Shown here in pieces: positions 22,954 to 35,978 of a stretch of 64,000 nucleotides of DNA (positions are counted from its first letter, which is position 1; each line of letters opens with the position of its first letter). The notes under the pieces were generated by a model that saw nothing but the letters and a program-made list of their open reading frames with translations, searched no databases and was not told the DNA's origin. Source of the stretch: Nyssa sinensis (Eukaryota; Streptophyta; Magnoliopsida; Cornales; Nyssaceae); assembly GCA_008638375.1 (NCBI GenBank), contig CM018043.1, positions 35,357,981 to 35,421,980 of the forward strand, written 5' to 3'. Position numbers and translations under genes: made by a program.

Positions 22954-24862
22954 TGTACACACCTCATTTTGTGACCCTTGATTAATTATTAGTAATTCGG
23001 TAATTATGCTAAGAAACTGTGGGCACCAGCACCAAAAAAATAAAAAAGCATGTGTGTTCTTTTCGGCGATTTAAAGGAATCCTGATTGTCTCATTCCCTT
23101 AAGGTGGGAAAGAACGCCTCTTATGGGAGATAGAGAGATTGAGGAGTTCCCAGCTTGTTTTTGGGCAAGAAACAAGCAAACCTGTTATAGTAGAATATAA
23201 TTAAAAGAAAACTGAAAAGAAATAAAATAATTGAAATTGCATCGCCTTGTCTCATAATTACATTCGAAAGATCCCTTGACATGGATCAAATAAAATAAAG
23301 CACTAAAATAAAGTGAAAACCAAAGAAAACATAGATTTGGGAGCTAAGGTACAGAGTGGGAAGGTGTTAGGCACCCACCCCAATCACGAATATTCACTTG
23401 CAAGGCTATTTTGTCATTAGAAAATCGAAAAGAAATTTGCGAGTCTAGAAGAGATAAATAACAATGAATCTAACATGGATAAATAAAAATTGACAAAAAA
23501 AAAAAGATCTGACTTAGGCTTGAAAGCTTCCTCGCATCCATTCAGAAAAAGGAACCAAAGTCACATAGTTCTATAGTTTACACTCTTTTATCAAGAGTGA
23601 TAAAAGAGATGAGATCAACCAGATCTAAGAAAACTGATAAGGGTTTGAGAGCATACATTGTTCGATTGTTAGAGTCAGACAGATATTTGTCCAGGAAAGT
23701 TTGGATCAGAGGCTTCTGTCAAGTAGATCTCCGGCTTGTTCTTCGATTTGGAAAGCGTCACTTCGGCTTGCTTCGTGAAGGGAGGCTATCACTTCGACAG
23801 GCCTTCAACCTTGGGAGAGGGAGAGTTCTTATAGAGAGAACTCTAAAATTAAACTAACAACGTCAGGTTATGAAAATCGTCCTCCTAAAACTGATTGCCA
23901 TGGGGCTCTATTTATAGGAAAATATAGAGATTCAATCCAAGGGTCTAAGATAAAACCATAAAATAGAGGGCTAGAATCATGCTTTGAGTGATAATTATCT
24001 AATTAAATAAATAGAAAATTAAATAAGAATTATTATCCTAACTAAATAAATTAATAAATAATTATGATAATGCACAAACCAATAGAATTGGTGTCTACAT
24101 GCAAGAGCCAATGAGATAAAAGAGAAATAGAATTTAATTAAAAAATAAACTCTAAAATGAAAATGTCTAGGTTCAATGTATCTCTATTTAAGGAAATATC
24201 AAGCAACCAAATTTATGGAAACTCTAAAAGTGAAAAATTCTAATTAAGCCTAAATAAACTACTATAACCAAAGATTACCAAATTGCCCCCAATTCAGTGG
24301 AGAATCTCTAGATTGCCACAAGATATGTGAAATGACCAAATTACCCCTAATTTGTCACCAAAAGGATGAAATTACCAGAATACCCCTATATGGGTAAAAT
24401 GATACGGAAATTACAAAAATTCCCCTCAAGTGACTAGAAAGTCCCACTGTAGGTAGGATTCTGCCAAAATGCCCCTAGTGGGCAAAAAGGTGCCAAAATT
24501 ACCGAAACGCCCTCCGATGAGAAAAAGAGTCCTAATGGGAGTAGGACTTTATCGGGAAGAGTCCTACTTGGACTAGGATTCTAGTAAAAGAGTGTTAACG
24601 TAAGCGGGACTCTATCGAGAAATGTCCTACTTGGACTAGGACTTTGACAAGAGAGTCCTAACAAGAGTGTGACTCTATTGGGAAGAATCTTAATGGGAAT
24701 AGGACTTTGTCAGGAATAGTCCTAATAGGAATAGAATTCTGTCAAGAGGAATTCTAATGGAACTAGGACTCTGGCAGAAGAGTCCTAGAGGGTAATAGGA
24801 CTCTATCAAGAAAAGTCCTAATAAGAATAAGACTCTCTCAAGAGGAGTCCTAATGGAACTAG
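22954..24862 (+). mobile_element. 3' LTR of a Tat/Ogre-like gypsy element, interrupted or truncated
   Basis: It begins TGTACACACCTCATTTTG after the polypurine tract. It contains CAGAGTGGGAAGGTGTTAGGC (23353-23373), a phrase I associate with Ogre-type LTRs from memory rather than from a search. It includes a 32-bp palindromic minisatellite (24525-24862) and stops where another LTR starts at 24863. No CA end is seen. Confidence 0.5.
24525..24862. repeat. Minisatellite of ~32-bp units built on a palindrome
   Basis: Roughly ten units resemble AAGAGTCCTAATGGGAATAG followed by GACTCTATC. Each unit contains AGTCCTA...TAGGACT, an imperfect inverted repeat, so either strand could form a string of short hairpins. 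Confidence 0.85.
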
Positions 24863-25598
24863 TGTAACACCACCCCGAACCGATTATTGATAATTAAGTC
24901 ACCAATTAAATATTAGGGACTTTAAGAATCAAAATAATAGCTAAGACATGAAGAGGAAGAATACAAGAATCAAAAACATTACGAGAATGCCAAGAGATTT
25001 TTTGGCAATTGAAACACAATTTCAAAAATTCAAGAAACACACCCAAAATGCCAAACAAGGCATAAGAAAAGAAAAATAGAGAAAATAAGACCAAAAGTGT
25101 TGGCCAAGGGACTTGAACCTAAGACCAAAATAGGAGGAAAATACTTATATCAAAAATAATAGCCAACTTGGCTACAACACTTTTGTGCTATATATATCAC
25201 AAGACATATATAAACCCTATTGAGCCCGAAATCTACATGCCCAAAATTGAGGTGCCAACACCCCATTGGGCCACTCTCCCTACCAATCAATTTTCATGCA
25301 AAAATTTAAAAAATATATATATATATATGTATATATGTGCTATATATACATACACATATATTATATGTAAAGAAAACAAAATAAAAATAAGACAAACCTA
25401 GTGTTTGTGCAAGTGTGTGTACTATGTATGGGTAGAGAATTGTAAAGAGATAGAGATAGAGAGAAAGAAGAAAAAGATAAGAAGAGGAAAACAACTTGCA
25501 TGCAAGCATTATACAAGCCTTAAGAAGCCTAGAAGAACTAACATTAAGCAAAAAGGATGGAGAGAGGCCGCCATTGAAGGTAAAAACCCAACTTTCTT
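24863..25598 (+). mobile_element. Mosaic LTR, 5' part
   Basis: It starts TGTAACACCACCCCGAACC. Reverse-complemented it matches the end of the LTR 33500-36514 (the region with GGCCAACACTTTTGG and GCCAAGTTGGCTATTAT). The solo LTR 25599-28235 interrupts it; removing that gives GGTAAAAACCCAACTTTCT running into CTTTCTAGAAAAAG, matching the undisturbed relative at 16824-16860. Confidence 0.65.
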
Positions 25599-25892
25599 TG
25601 TCACGACCCAAAACCCACCCTATGCTGATCTTGTATCGCGGGGCTAACCCTGTGGCCATTCCTACTTTTTTTCTTTCTTTGTATCAATGCCAACAATATA
25701 TAATGTAAAACTTAAACAATAAATCAACAGAAGTCTTAAATACATTAGATGGTTCTACAATGCCAAAACAAAAACCGACATAACCTCACCCTTAGGTGGT
25801 GAATACATGAGAGAACTACATTACTTCTAACATAATCCTCAAACTATCCCCTATGCTCTTGGACTCCTACTGTGGTCCTGTAACATCCTTAC

Positions 25893-26192
25893 CTAAAAAT
25901 ATAGTAAGTTGGGGTGAGCTAAACAAGCTTAGTAAGTAAATTCCCATCTCTAACACGGGTTAAGGTTAACATAGAAAGAACATGGATTCATAAATATGGA
26001 CATGACTGGTTATTGTGACCCTACTGTTTATTGGTCATTATGGCATTTTATCCTTATTGGCTAAACATCCACAAGATAGGACAATATCAATTATGGAACA
26101 ATAACAGTTGATATGTACGAGAGTACAAAATTGGCAGTAATAGAATGAACGTGGCTTGGAAGACCACATGTAAGAGATAGGGGTTTACTTAC
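25893..26192 (-). other. Candidate LTR intron (300 nt) with hairpin near the acceptor
   Basis: On the minus strand the donor is AATATG|GTAAGTAAACCC at 26192 and the acceptor is ACTATATTTTTAG|GTAAGG at 25893. The hairpin AAGCT-TGTTT-AGCTC spans 25916-25930, with a 4-bp core stem. The bases right after the acceptor (GTAAGG) are themselves donor-like. Confidence 0.4.
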
Positions 26193-26855
26193 CATATTAG
26201 TGCATCCTAGTATTTCGTTACTTTTCCTTTTCCCTTTGACTTGCCTATAAATCAATAAATCTATCCTAGTTCTAATGTTATTCATCAAATTTTATTCTAC
26301 CAAAGAAACAGATAGAAAAGGAAAGATCAAGGTACTAGATACCTTTACCTGGCACATGATGTGCCATACGCCACCAATGGAAGTTAGGATTAGACTCTTT
26401 TAGTAAGTCTGGAATGTCGAAGAAAGTTGGTTTAGACTTTCACGGTTTCCAATTTGGACTTTTATACTAAAAAGGGCAAAATGGACATTTTGTACTTTTA
26501 TCTGTCTCTATTTTTTGGAACCTATGTCCACAAGTCAGACTTCACTGTTGAGTCCAGAATACTTGAAATAATAAATATTCACAATTCATTTCTTTTAATT
26601 GGGGTCCGTTTGACTCATGTTTGACTCAGGGACATTTTGGTCATTTGGCGTTTTTACAGGTATTTGATTTTTTGGGACTCCATCTAATGAAACAGACCTC
26701 ACTGTTAGGTTCAGAAGGTCCAAAATAATAAATTTATACTATTTACTTGACTAATTTAGGCATTAGAATTTAAATTAATAAATAATTTAATTAATTAAAT
26801 TTATTAGCTAATACTATTATATATATATATATATTAATTTAGTATTCTATCACAT

Positions 26856-26935
26856 GTGCCTCAGTGGCACAGTGGTGACTCAGAGCCAGAAGGCTCTCAC
26901 GCCTATGCGTCTGGGGTTCGATTCCCCCCAGCCGC
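26856..26935 (+). other. tRNA-like module, antisense in the LTR
   Basis: A-box TGGCACAGTGG (26865-26875) fits the Pol III consensus TRGCNNAGYNGG, and B-box GGTTCGATTCC (26915-26925) fits GGTTCGANTCC exactly, 39 bp apart and within a 5-bp T-arm (CTGGGG...CCCCAG). This is the clearest of the six modules. The host LTR is on the minus strand, so the module is antisense. It is directly preceded by (TA)n. Confidence 0.6.
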
Positions 26936-27724
26936 CCTATCCCTCCACTATTCACCATTTTGTTAAACAAACCCAAAAATCCATCAGCCCCTTGCAAACA
27001 GTGTCGGGTCGCCCCTGTGCCTGGGTGGGTTCTGACCCGACTCAAGGCCCAACCCGACCCGCGTGGCCCAACAGCCTGTTCCCCCTTCTCCCGTCTTTCC
27101 GGCAGCAATAGTCACAGCTTCGGTCACCATCTCCAACGTAGGTGACCGGACTACACTGTTATATTTTTTCATTTTTATCTTCATTTTTCATCTTTTTAAA
27201 GGTTTATTTCATTTCTAAACACCCTAAAATACAATTTGGGATCATTCTATAGCATTCTAAGCCTTTTAAACACTTTCAAATTCTAATTTTTCTACAAATC
27301 CACTTTCCAATAAACTCCCATAACTTCCTCATTTCTTCACTGCTTCACTCGCGATTTCTTCCTATGTGCTCCATTTTTCTCATAGAATTTAACTATGCAA
27401 TTTGTTCTAAGCTTCATGCAAGTTTATAGAAAACCTAGAAAATTGAAAATTGAAAATTGAAATTACAGAATATTTCCTTACCTTTTTCTTTGCGATTTCT
27501 CCTCCTTTCTCTTTTGTTTTTCTCCTTCTGAACCTCTAACCTTTCAGCCTCTTCTGTTCTCTTTCCAAAACGCACTCACAATACATATATGACACATTCT
27601 GTAACCGCCCTTCTCTCCTCTCCCTCTCTCTTCCTTCATCTTTCTTTTATTCTTCCTTTTTTGTTTGATTTTCCAGATTTGTAACGCCCTCCCCTCATTA
27701 TGTTTGGATTTAATTTTGTAGGTG

Positions 27725-27960
27725 TTATATATATATATATATATATTATTTCAGCACATGGGTACATATATATATATATATACATATTTTACACTTTATT
27801 ATATATATATATACTTGTATATATACACACATATATACATATTTATATATTTCTCATTATATAAATACATACATATATATATATATATATGTATTCCCAG
27901 ATATATATATACACGCATATGTATAGACATATTCACACATGTACGTGTCTGTGTACACGT
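27725..27960. repeat. (TA)n / (CA)n microsatellite cluster
   Basis: Several TA runs are separated by short spacers with ACACAC and GTACATATAT. The open frame across it is translated repeat only. Confidence 0.9.
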
Positions 27961-28235
27961 TTTTTCATGTAACCCGATTTCTTGTACAGGTAGCCCCGGG
28001 GTACTCGGGATTGCCTGAATTTATTCATCGTGTACTCAAATACCATATGTTTATTAAATTCGTGAACCGTACCATTTGTCTCGAACTATGTGTCCATTAC
28101 TGTACATAAATCATTATTATGGCCAGGGTCTATTTGGGTATTACATTCGTTGGCTCGGTCTCCCTCAGTATTATTATTTGACTCTTTTTGGAAATTTTTG
28201 AAATTAGTCCGATTTATTTGGGTCGGGGTGTTACA

Positions 28236-31110
28236 TTCTCTTTCTAGAAAAAGAATGCAAAAACTCACTGTTTAATGGTATTAGATTGTATGTATGGTCC
28301 TATTTGTGATGTACTAGGGCTTTGGAGGTTAAAAAGCAGACCTAGGAGAACTTAAAACACTAAAACCACAAATTCTCCATTGATGAACCTTGAATTTGGG
28401 TCTGAAACAAAGTTAAATTAAATCTAGTTTTGGGAACAGGGATCAAAAGTAGAGTGAAAATGGAACTTCATGCAAAAATAATTAGGTTAAATCGCTCAAA
28501 AATGAGCATTATATAGGCGGTTGCAGGTCTAGGTAATAATTGGCTTATTCCATAATCTAGTGTTAAATTAAATTTTAGAACTATGAACGCATAGCTCACT
28601 GTAATCATGAAGAACATGCCAAGAGTGGGCCAAAATGGTCCAGTAATGAGTGAGATATACGAAGTGATTGGAGAATCGGGGTTTTGAAAAATCCGTCTAT
28701 TCGATGGGATTTGGAGAGTGAAATCAGTCTTAAGACTTACCAATAATGTTTTATTTATGTTTGGGTGAAGAAATGGTACAAAAATAGGCAAAAACCGCAA
28801 AGAAAAATGTTAAACATTCTTTAGTTTTCGATCACCGACGCCGGAGGGGGTGACCGGAGGTTCGCAGGAAAAACGAAGGAGAAGAAGACTGTTCGAGTCG
28901 GGTTTCAAGTTCGGGTCGAAACTCACCCAAGCATAGAAATGAGTAATTGAAACTACGTCATTTTGGGCTTTAATTTAAGTGGGAACTGGGGTGTTTGGAA
29001 ACAAAGGCAAGACCTTGATTTGATATACTTGTTTGGACCTAGGATATCCTATCCCTGGTTAACCCCTTATACGCTGTTTGGCCTACCAAAAAAATCAGAA
29101 AATAAAGGAACCGCAGCTCCCCAAACTCGAACCCCCAACCTACGCATGTGAGGAACTTAACCCCAAGCACATGGCCACTGTGCTAGCTTCACCCTTGTGT
29201 TTAAATAAAGACGAGATAAATATATAGTATTAAATTAATTAATTAAATTAAATTAATTTAATTTAATTATAGTAAAATGATCCATTACCCCAAAAAAATA
29301 AAAGGGTAGTATAACTTGACTATTTTGGACATTTTCGACCCAATGGCGAGGTCCGTTTTACGAGACAGGATCCCAAAAAATTAAGACACGAAAAATACAA
29401 AATTACCATTTTACCCTTAACGATGCCTGAAGCCAAATGAGAGTCCGAGAGGGTCTAAATTGACTTTCTTCGACGTTCCGAACCCAGCGATGATGTCAAT
29501 ATCATCAAATTAGGTACTGAAAAATAAGACACGTGAAAAATCAACTTTATTAAATTATGCATAAGAGTCCGATTTAATGGAAATAAGACCTATCCTAGGA
29601 AATTATGATTCACCCGGTCTAAAAATAAATCAAGAACACCAAATAGGTGGTAATTTAAGTTAAATGTGGAATTAATCAAATTCTTTATAATTTTTTCTTA
29701 GGAACTACAAGGGAAAGGGAAAGGCACACCAATAGTCCCTAACCCCGAGGACAAAGGTGAGTAATTCTGTACTTTGAAGTGAAGGTTTTAACTCCATGAA
29801 TTCTGAAGTGTTTTAAGTTCAAAATTCCTGAAATATTTTAAGTTCTACATTTTTGTGTTTATATGACTCATGTTTCAAATGTATTATCACTTCCATTTTT
29901 AAATTCTATCTTGACATGCAAGTTAGCTTGTTTATATTGCTGACTTTCTGTAAATTCGTAGTCCAGCATGTCTATGTCAAATTCAAAATTTTATTAAATG
30001 CCCCTCTAAAAGTAAATGTTTTTATACTCGCCATGTTTTAAATATTCTTGAATACTGTGATTAAGTACTCTAAAGCTCATGTCTTAAATGTTCTGAATCT
30101 TATATTCCAAGTATTTGAAGACTATATTAAAATTAATGAAAGTCATGTGTTTAAATGCTCTCGAAAAGCGTCTATTTGAAGAAGTCGTGTTTTAATACTC
30201 TTGAAAAGCATCTATTTGAAGAAGTTATGTTTTAAATGCTTTTGAAAAGTAACTGCTGGGAGGTTATGTTTAAATTATTTTCAATAGCATTTATTTGGAA
30301 AGATATGTTTCAAATGCCTCTTATTTGCGAACTGGTAATGCAAGATAATTATGCATAAGAACCACGAGCTCGTGAGGCCCTTCAAGACTCACATACGAGA
30401 AAAATGCCCCGTAGAAGGTTTATCCTCCAAGCATGAGATATCTCCACGAGAAGTAAAACTAAAGTCTAATTCGAAATGGATTCTTCTATTAAAAAGTGAA
30501 GATGTTACATTCAGAAATGGCAGAAGATTTATCCCCATTTTTCTAAACATCATTTATATGTGTTAATTTCATGAACAAAAGATTCATGTTTTTATAAGTA
30601 ATGGTAGAAGGTTTTCGAACCCCCATTTATATGAGAAGGGTTTTTAAAGAAATGGCCCAGTGTTTAAAAATGACAAAGGGTCATACTCTCCTATTTACGA
30701 TAAAATGATTTCATTTATCCTGTTAACAAGTAAATGATTTAAACTCTTTTGGTCACTAAATGGCCACCCTGCACATGTTTACAAGTTTTCTACTGCATAT
30801 TAAATGCCTTACTCGAATGCTTTAAAATGCTTCTTGTAAACGTGAAATAACTATTTTACTCGAAAACTTTAAATGCTTCGTGTTACATGTTTTTAAAGTT
30901 TTGTATATCCTGTATTTGAAGAAATAAGTGCCTAGCCTGAATGCCTTGAATGTTTCATGCTATCTATTTTAAGATTCATGTATTCTATATCTGAAGTGTA
31001 AGAGCAATTGGTAGTGGCTATTTTTTATAAGATTTGTTATACTTAACTCACTACTAGTTGAAAACCATGACAAAGTACTAGAATTACTCATGAGCTTAGT
31101 GAAGCTCGCA
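28236..31110 (+). mobile_element. Mosaic LTR, middle part
   Basis: It resembles the 4.25-kb solo LTR 15984-20230 in order: the GGATATCCTATCCC stretch, an antisense tRNA-like module (29112-29197), ~150-bp modules (29310-29530), a donor AAAG|GTGAGTAAT at 29757 and the long T-rich spacer. It ends at the hairpin GAGCT-TAGTGA-AGCTC (31092-31107), exactly where the sequence switches to another LTR family. Confidence 0.6.
29112..29197 (-). other. tRNA-like module, antisense in the LTR
   Basis: On the minus strand: A-box TAGCACAGTGG (29175-29185) and B-box GGGTTCGAGTT (29124-29134). The spacing of about 40 bp is tRNA-like. The host LTR is on the plus strand. Confidence 0.5.
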
Positions 31111-32861
31111 TGGAGTCAAACGGACTCCGATTAAAATAAAAGGATAGTGAATTTTTATTATTTCGAGCATTCTGGACTCAACCATGGAGTCTGATTTGTG
31201 AAAAGAGGTGTCAAAAAGTGAGAACCTGTAAAAGTATAAAATGACCATTTTACCCTTTATAGTAACGATGTCCAAATTAAACATATGAATAGTGTATTTT
31301 AACTATCTCGGATATTCTAAGACCAATGGTGAGGTCCGTTTAGCAAGACAAGGTCCCAAAAAATAAAAGACCCGTAAAAGTGCAAAATGACCATTTTGCC
31401 CTTTTTAGTACAGAAGTCCGAATTGAATTCCACGAAAGCCTAAATCGACTTTGTTCGACGTTCCAGATTCAATAACAGATTATATTTAAGTAAAAGAGAA
31501 ACTAATAGTAAAGAGGCATAAAATTTGATGAGTAGAAAAAAGGTAAACTGAGATATATTATCTATTGATGAATAGGGATTTCAAAGAGGAAAGAACAGTG
31601 ACTTGGTTTTATTGTGAAAGAACATAAACGGTTTAAGAGGTAAGTAATCTCTGATCTCTGCATATGTTACATTCCAAGCCATGTCAACAGTTTTTCCTAT
31701 ATCACTTATTGTACTCCATACATGCCATAACGTTTATCGAGTCCACATTAATATTCCTTTATCTTGTGGAAGGTATTTATTGACTGTTGTATATCTTGAT
31801 CATGATTTCTGTACGCTTTGTACATAGGCCTCAAGGGGCAAGATCTCAGCAGCCCAGTTTACATTGGCCTGTTAAGGCAATAGTTTCTTTTCGTTGCTAA
31901 GATAGTGTTATTGCATTTACAGTTTATTGGATTTAGCATGATCTTGATATATTATATTGTAGCCAGATTTGTGCTCAGTCACAAACTCTATCTGATGCTT
32001 ACTAGACCTACGGGTCGAGAAAACGAGAATCAAAAGTGGCAATTAAAATGGCAGCTAAAGTGGGATCTGCGAGACGAGTACTGAACTGACGGGTTAGTGC
32101 TTGGTAGAGAGATCGAGGAAAAAGAGAATAAAATGAATTAAGGAGTATGCCGGCCCCAAGTTAAAGTGCATCCACATTTGTTGTTATCAGTATCATTTAT
32201 TGATTTTCATAGCTTGATCATATTATATCATTATGAATGATCATGAGATTTCACAGCTTTTATTTGAGTGCATATGATTATACTTGAGACAACTTATGAC
32301 TGTAGCAGTATGATTATATTATCAGACAGATTTCATTACTTTATCATTTGAGTTTCTATCATTTGATATTGAGTTCTATATTCATTGATTGGCTAGTACA
32401 TCTGCATTTATCCTAGTTCTTTTATGGATAATGCTTTTTATATTCTTGTACACATGGCAGAGCAAAGAAGAATTACTTATTGAGCTTTAGTTAGCTCACC
32501 CCAAACTTACCACCCCTTTCAAGAAAGGAAGGTGTAGAAGAGCAGTAACAGTAGCAGTCAGCTAGGAGGTGGACATTTACTTTTGAAGTTGCAGTGTAAT
32601 ATGTAATACAGACAGTCTTATAGCTCTCCCATGTTATCCACGTCTTGGGGATGAACAGTTGTATTAAGAAATTTTGTATTCCGCATTTTTGTAAATATTA
32701 TATATATCACATGCAGCTTTTATTATTTTTATTCCACATTTTAGTCGTTGCATGTTAGTAACACTGATTGTGTAGCAAGTTGAGACCCTTAGTTCGACAA
32801 GCAGCATCGGATTGGGTACGCGACACGAGATCCGCATAGGGTGGGGTCTCGGGTCGTGATA
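31110..32861 (+). mobile_element. 3' half of a gypsy C-type LTR, fused to the mosaic LTR
   Basis: From GGAGTCAAACGGACTCCG onward it matches gypsy C LTR positions about 7060-8706, down to the terminal GCATAGGGTGGGGTCTCGGG; the last bases read GTGATA for GTGACA. It contains a second copy of the donor (AAGAG|GTAAGTAAT at 31640) and hairpin (GAGCT-TTAGTT-AGCTC, 32482-32497). The acceptor reads TTTCAAG. The 5-mers flanking 24863-32861 (ACTAG, ATGGT) do not match, so this is not one clean insertion. Confidence 0.65.
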
Positions 32862-33199
32862 ATGGTGGTCACCAGTGTCGGAGAAGATTCAACTGAAACA
32901 TCACCAACTTATGATTGATTACAAGAACTAAAAGTCTTCAACGAATCAAAAGTTGGCATCAAAGGCCTTGTTGATGCTGACATCAAAAATCCTTATTTTA
33001 ATAACTTGACTCAACTTGTTTGTCCTAATATTTAACTCATGGATGTGTTTTTGGCTCTTATATTACAGAGATTTTTCTTCTACAAAAGCTTATGATGATG
33101 CAGCATAGGAATCAAGTTAGTATAATGAATGATAATGCAATGTCTAAGATGCTGACAAAATTTCAATGATGATGCAAAGTCTGAGATCTATTGTACTAG
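32862..33199. other. Unassigned sequence between LTR fragments
   Basis: I see no open frame, primer-binding site or repeat that I can name. The start (ATGGTGGTCACCAGTGTCGG) does not fit a tRNA-complementary primer site. Confidence 0.4.
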
Positions 33200-33500
33200 A
33201 AAGTGTCTTTAATTAGGGTTTCTAACACTTCGTAGTTCATTGTGTGGTTTATTTTAGCCTTTAGGGGCATTTTGGTCATTTATCTTTTTATGTCTTATAT
33301 TGTTCGGCTCATCATTTGCCTAAACAGACTTCATTTTTTAGTTCAGACGGTCCTTAAAACATTGATATAGGTCTTTTATTCCATCTATACTCTTCTGGTA
33401 GCTTCATTAAGTCTTAAGGACCTATTTGTCATTTTTTAATTTGTTGCCGGGTCTTATTTTCCTCAAAAGGATGTCACCGTTAAGTCTGAAATGTCGACGA
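33200..33500 (-). mobile_element. LTR fragment related to 5190-5450
   Basis: It shares GGGTTTCTAACACTTCGTAG, TATGTCTTATATTGTTCGG and AGACTTCATTTTT-AGT with 5190-5450, in the same orientation. It joins another LTR fragment at about 33500 without a visible boundary signal. Confidence 0.55.
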
Positions 33501-34759
33501 TAATAAAGTAAACAATAGGGATTTAGCACATACAATAATCAACTGCCAAATATCACAAGAAATCACAAGATGCCATATCAAATCCAATGATAGGCTTGTA
33601 AAGCGTATCAACAATCAAAGAGTGCATCATCAGATTATGATTCAAATAAAAGATATGAGATACTAACAAAATAGATGCATCAACAAATAGGGCTCGAATG
33701 AAGGGTGAACCTGAATAGCACTGAGCTCTTATCATATATCATGTCCTCCATGGACTAAGTGTTGGGTATCATCCCCAATCACCGATCTGTAGGTCCAAAC
33801 CAACATCTATGGAATCAAATGAACGTTGTGACAGAACAAAACTCTCGACACTCATAATAATATCATGATCATCAGAATTCCACAAGGAATATACATATAT
33901 GTGGAATATCAAATTCTCAACAGTGAGAAACATAACAATTTTCCAATATCCGAAGCAAGGTATAGAAATAAAAAAGCAATCACATCAAGATATTGGTAAT
34001 CGAATTCTCAACATATCCACAAGGGAGAACAGGTATCAAATTATGGAATCAATAATTGTCAGGTATGTATAAGAATATAGATCGGCAGCATCAAGAAAAA
34101 TATAATTATGACATGGCTTAAGGAAATACCACATGTTAAAGTTCGGGTTTACTTACCTAACAAATGGTTCCTCCTCCTTACAAGAGGAATCAAACATCTT
34201 TCTCTTTTCCTTTTGATATTCCTATAAACTAAGAAACATTATTTAGTTCAACATTGTTCATAGACTTAATCTGATTTTTATTGATGGATTTATGGTATTT
34301 TAGTTTTATGGGTCATATTTTAAGTCTATGGACTTGTGCAATTTGGGTCGTAACCTAGTTGAATCTTCTACCCTATCTTTGTAGCTCGTTGTACCTCTAA
34401 AGTGCCCTAAATATGGCTAATGTCGTATATCTATATTTTAAGTATTTTGTTTGGCAAAGCGGACCCTACTGTCGGGTCCGGAGCATCGAACAAAGTCAAT
34501 TAAAGCCTTCACGGACTTCCGGCTTCAAGTATCATTAGGGATAAAATGGTAGTTTTTTTTACATTTTTACGTGTCTAAATTTTTTGAACCTCGTCTCTTA
34601 AAATGGACCTCGCCATTAGGTCCATAACATCAAAAAAGTTAAACTACACTACTCTTTCATTTTATTTGGGTAACAGGGGTATTTTACTATTATTAAATCA
34701 ATTTAATTATTTATTTTAATATTTTATATATATAGATTCTGTTACCAAAAATACACATG

Positions 34760-34848
34760 TGTCAAGTTGGCATAGTGGCCACGGGTGAGGCTTTAAGTTT
34801 CTTACCTTCGCAAGGTTGGGTGTTCGAACCTAGGGAGCTGCAGCTTCC
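34760..34848 (+). other. tRNA-like module, antisense in the LTR
   Basis: A-box TGGCATAGTGG (34768-34778) and B-box-like GTGTTCGAACC (34820-34830), about 42 bp apart, with (TA)n immediately upstream. The host LTR is on the minus strand. Confidence 0.5.
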
Positions 34849-35939
34849 CTATTTTTTTCTAATTTATTATAAGCCAAACAATGGACAAGGGCTAAACCAG
34901 GGATAGGATATCCCTAGGTCCGAACAGGTTTATCAAATTGGGGATTACTATACTTGTTGCCAAACAGTCCAAGCCAATGTGAATTTAAAATCCAAACTTC
35001 CCAAACGAAGTCGTGTCACTTAAAATAAATCCATTTTAGGTTTGGGTTGAGGCCCGACCCGAATCTAACTTGAGGCCTGACCCTAAACAGTGTATTCTTC
35101 CCCAAGACTCCGACGAGGGTTCCAGCCACCCTCTCCAGCACCGGCAACTGTCGCTGATCACCTCCGATGAATTTTTCAACAGGGTTCGATTCTACATTTT
35201 GTGAGATCTCATATCCAGTTTCAGTTTTTCATTTTAGTGATTCCTCAAGCTCGAAATAGAGGGTTACAGTCAGCTCAGGCGAGAGCTTGAATTTTCGGCG
35301 AGATGTTTTTCTTCCTAGGTGTTATTGTGAGTATGGGGAGTATTTCTATGTTGTTTAAGCCCCATAAATCAACTTAAATTAATCGCCTACAAAAATTTGA
35401 CCATACCTGCAACTTAGCTTTTCTCCTTGGTCTCTTAACCATTTTAACGGATCTAAGTTGCAGAATGATCTAATTTTAAGGCTCTTTTGAGCTGTGTAGT
35501 TAGTTTCAAGCTTTAATCAAATTTGTACAAAAACTAAAATTTGCACATATTCGGGTCATAGTGTTTTTAGGGTTTCCTTAGCTTAAACTTCACCATTTTT
35601 CTTCTATTTTCATCCCTTAACAATAGAGGAAACATGCATGTACTAACAAGCTCATAAAGAAGCTAAACAAAAAAAAGTTTCTTAGAGAGAAAAATTACCT
35701 CTCTCTCTCTCTCTTCGGTTTCCTTCTTCCTCTTATTTTCTCCCTCTCAGTTGGACCTTGGGTCTGTTGGTCCAGACAGTGCAGCTCTCCCTCTTTTTTT
35801 CCTTTCTCTTTCCTTCTTTTTCTCTAGCTTCTCTCTCAACAAGCCTCTCTTTCTCTCTAGATTTTCCTCCCCCTCTCTCTAGTCAGACCATTATGGTTTG
35901 TTTCTCTTTTCTTTTTACACACACATGGCACACACCCAT

Positions 35940-35941
35940 AG

Positions 35942-35978
<37 letters not shown>

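Larger units (their letters stand above)
25599..28235 (-). mobile_element. Solo LTR of a Ty3/gypsy element, 2.6 kb
   Basis: It starts TGTCACGACCCAAAACCC and ends GGGTCGGGGTGTTACA. Flanking 5-mers are TTCTT (25594-25598) and TTCTC (28236-28240), one mismatch. It is nested in a plus-oriented LTR. It carries a tRNA-like module on the plus strand (26856-26935), a short candidate intron (25893-26192), and microsatellites at 27725-27960. It is shorter than its relatives, mainly because the region between donor and acceptor is 300 nt instead of 850-1000. Confidence 0.82.

Noticed and set aside
26856..26935. A functional tRNA gene
   Set aside because: A and B boxes fit, but I cannot fold a complete acceptor and anticodon arm, and relatives at the same LTR position are degenerate. 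It is listed as tRNA-like only.
28468..28800. 110-codon minus-strand open frame
   Set aside because: Antisense to a plus-oriented mosaic LTR, with no recognisable motif and no support from sister LTRs.
32862..32880. Primer-binding site after the LTR end at 32861
   Set aside because: The sequence does not match the tRNA-Met type seen at 8710 and 62459 or another tRNA 3' end that I know, and no gag follows.
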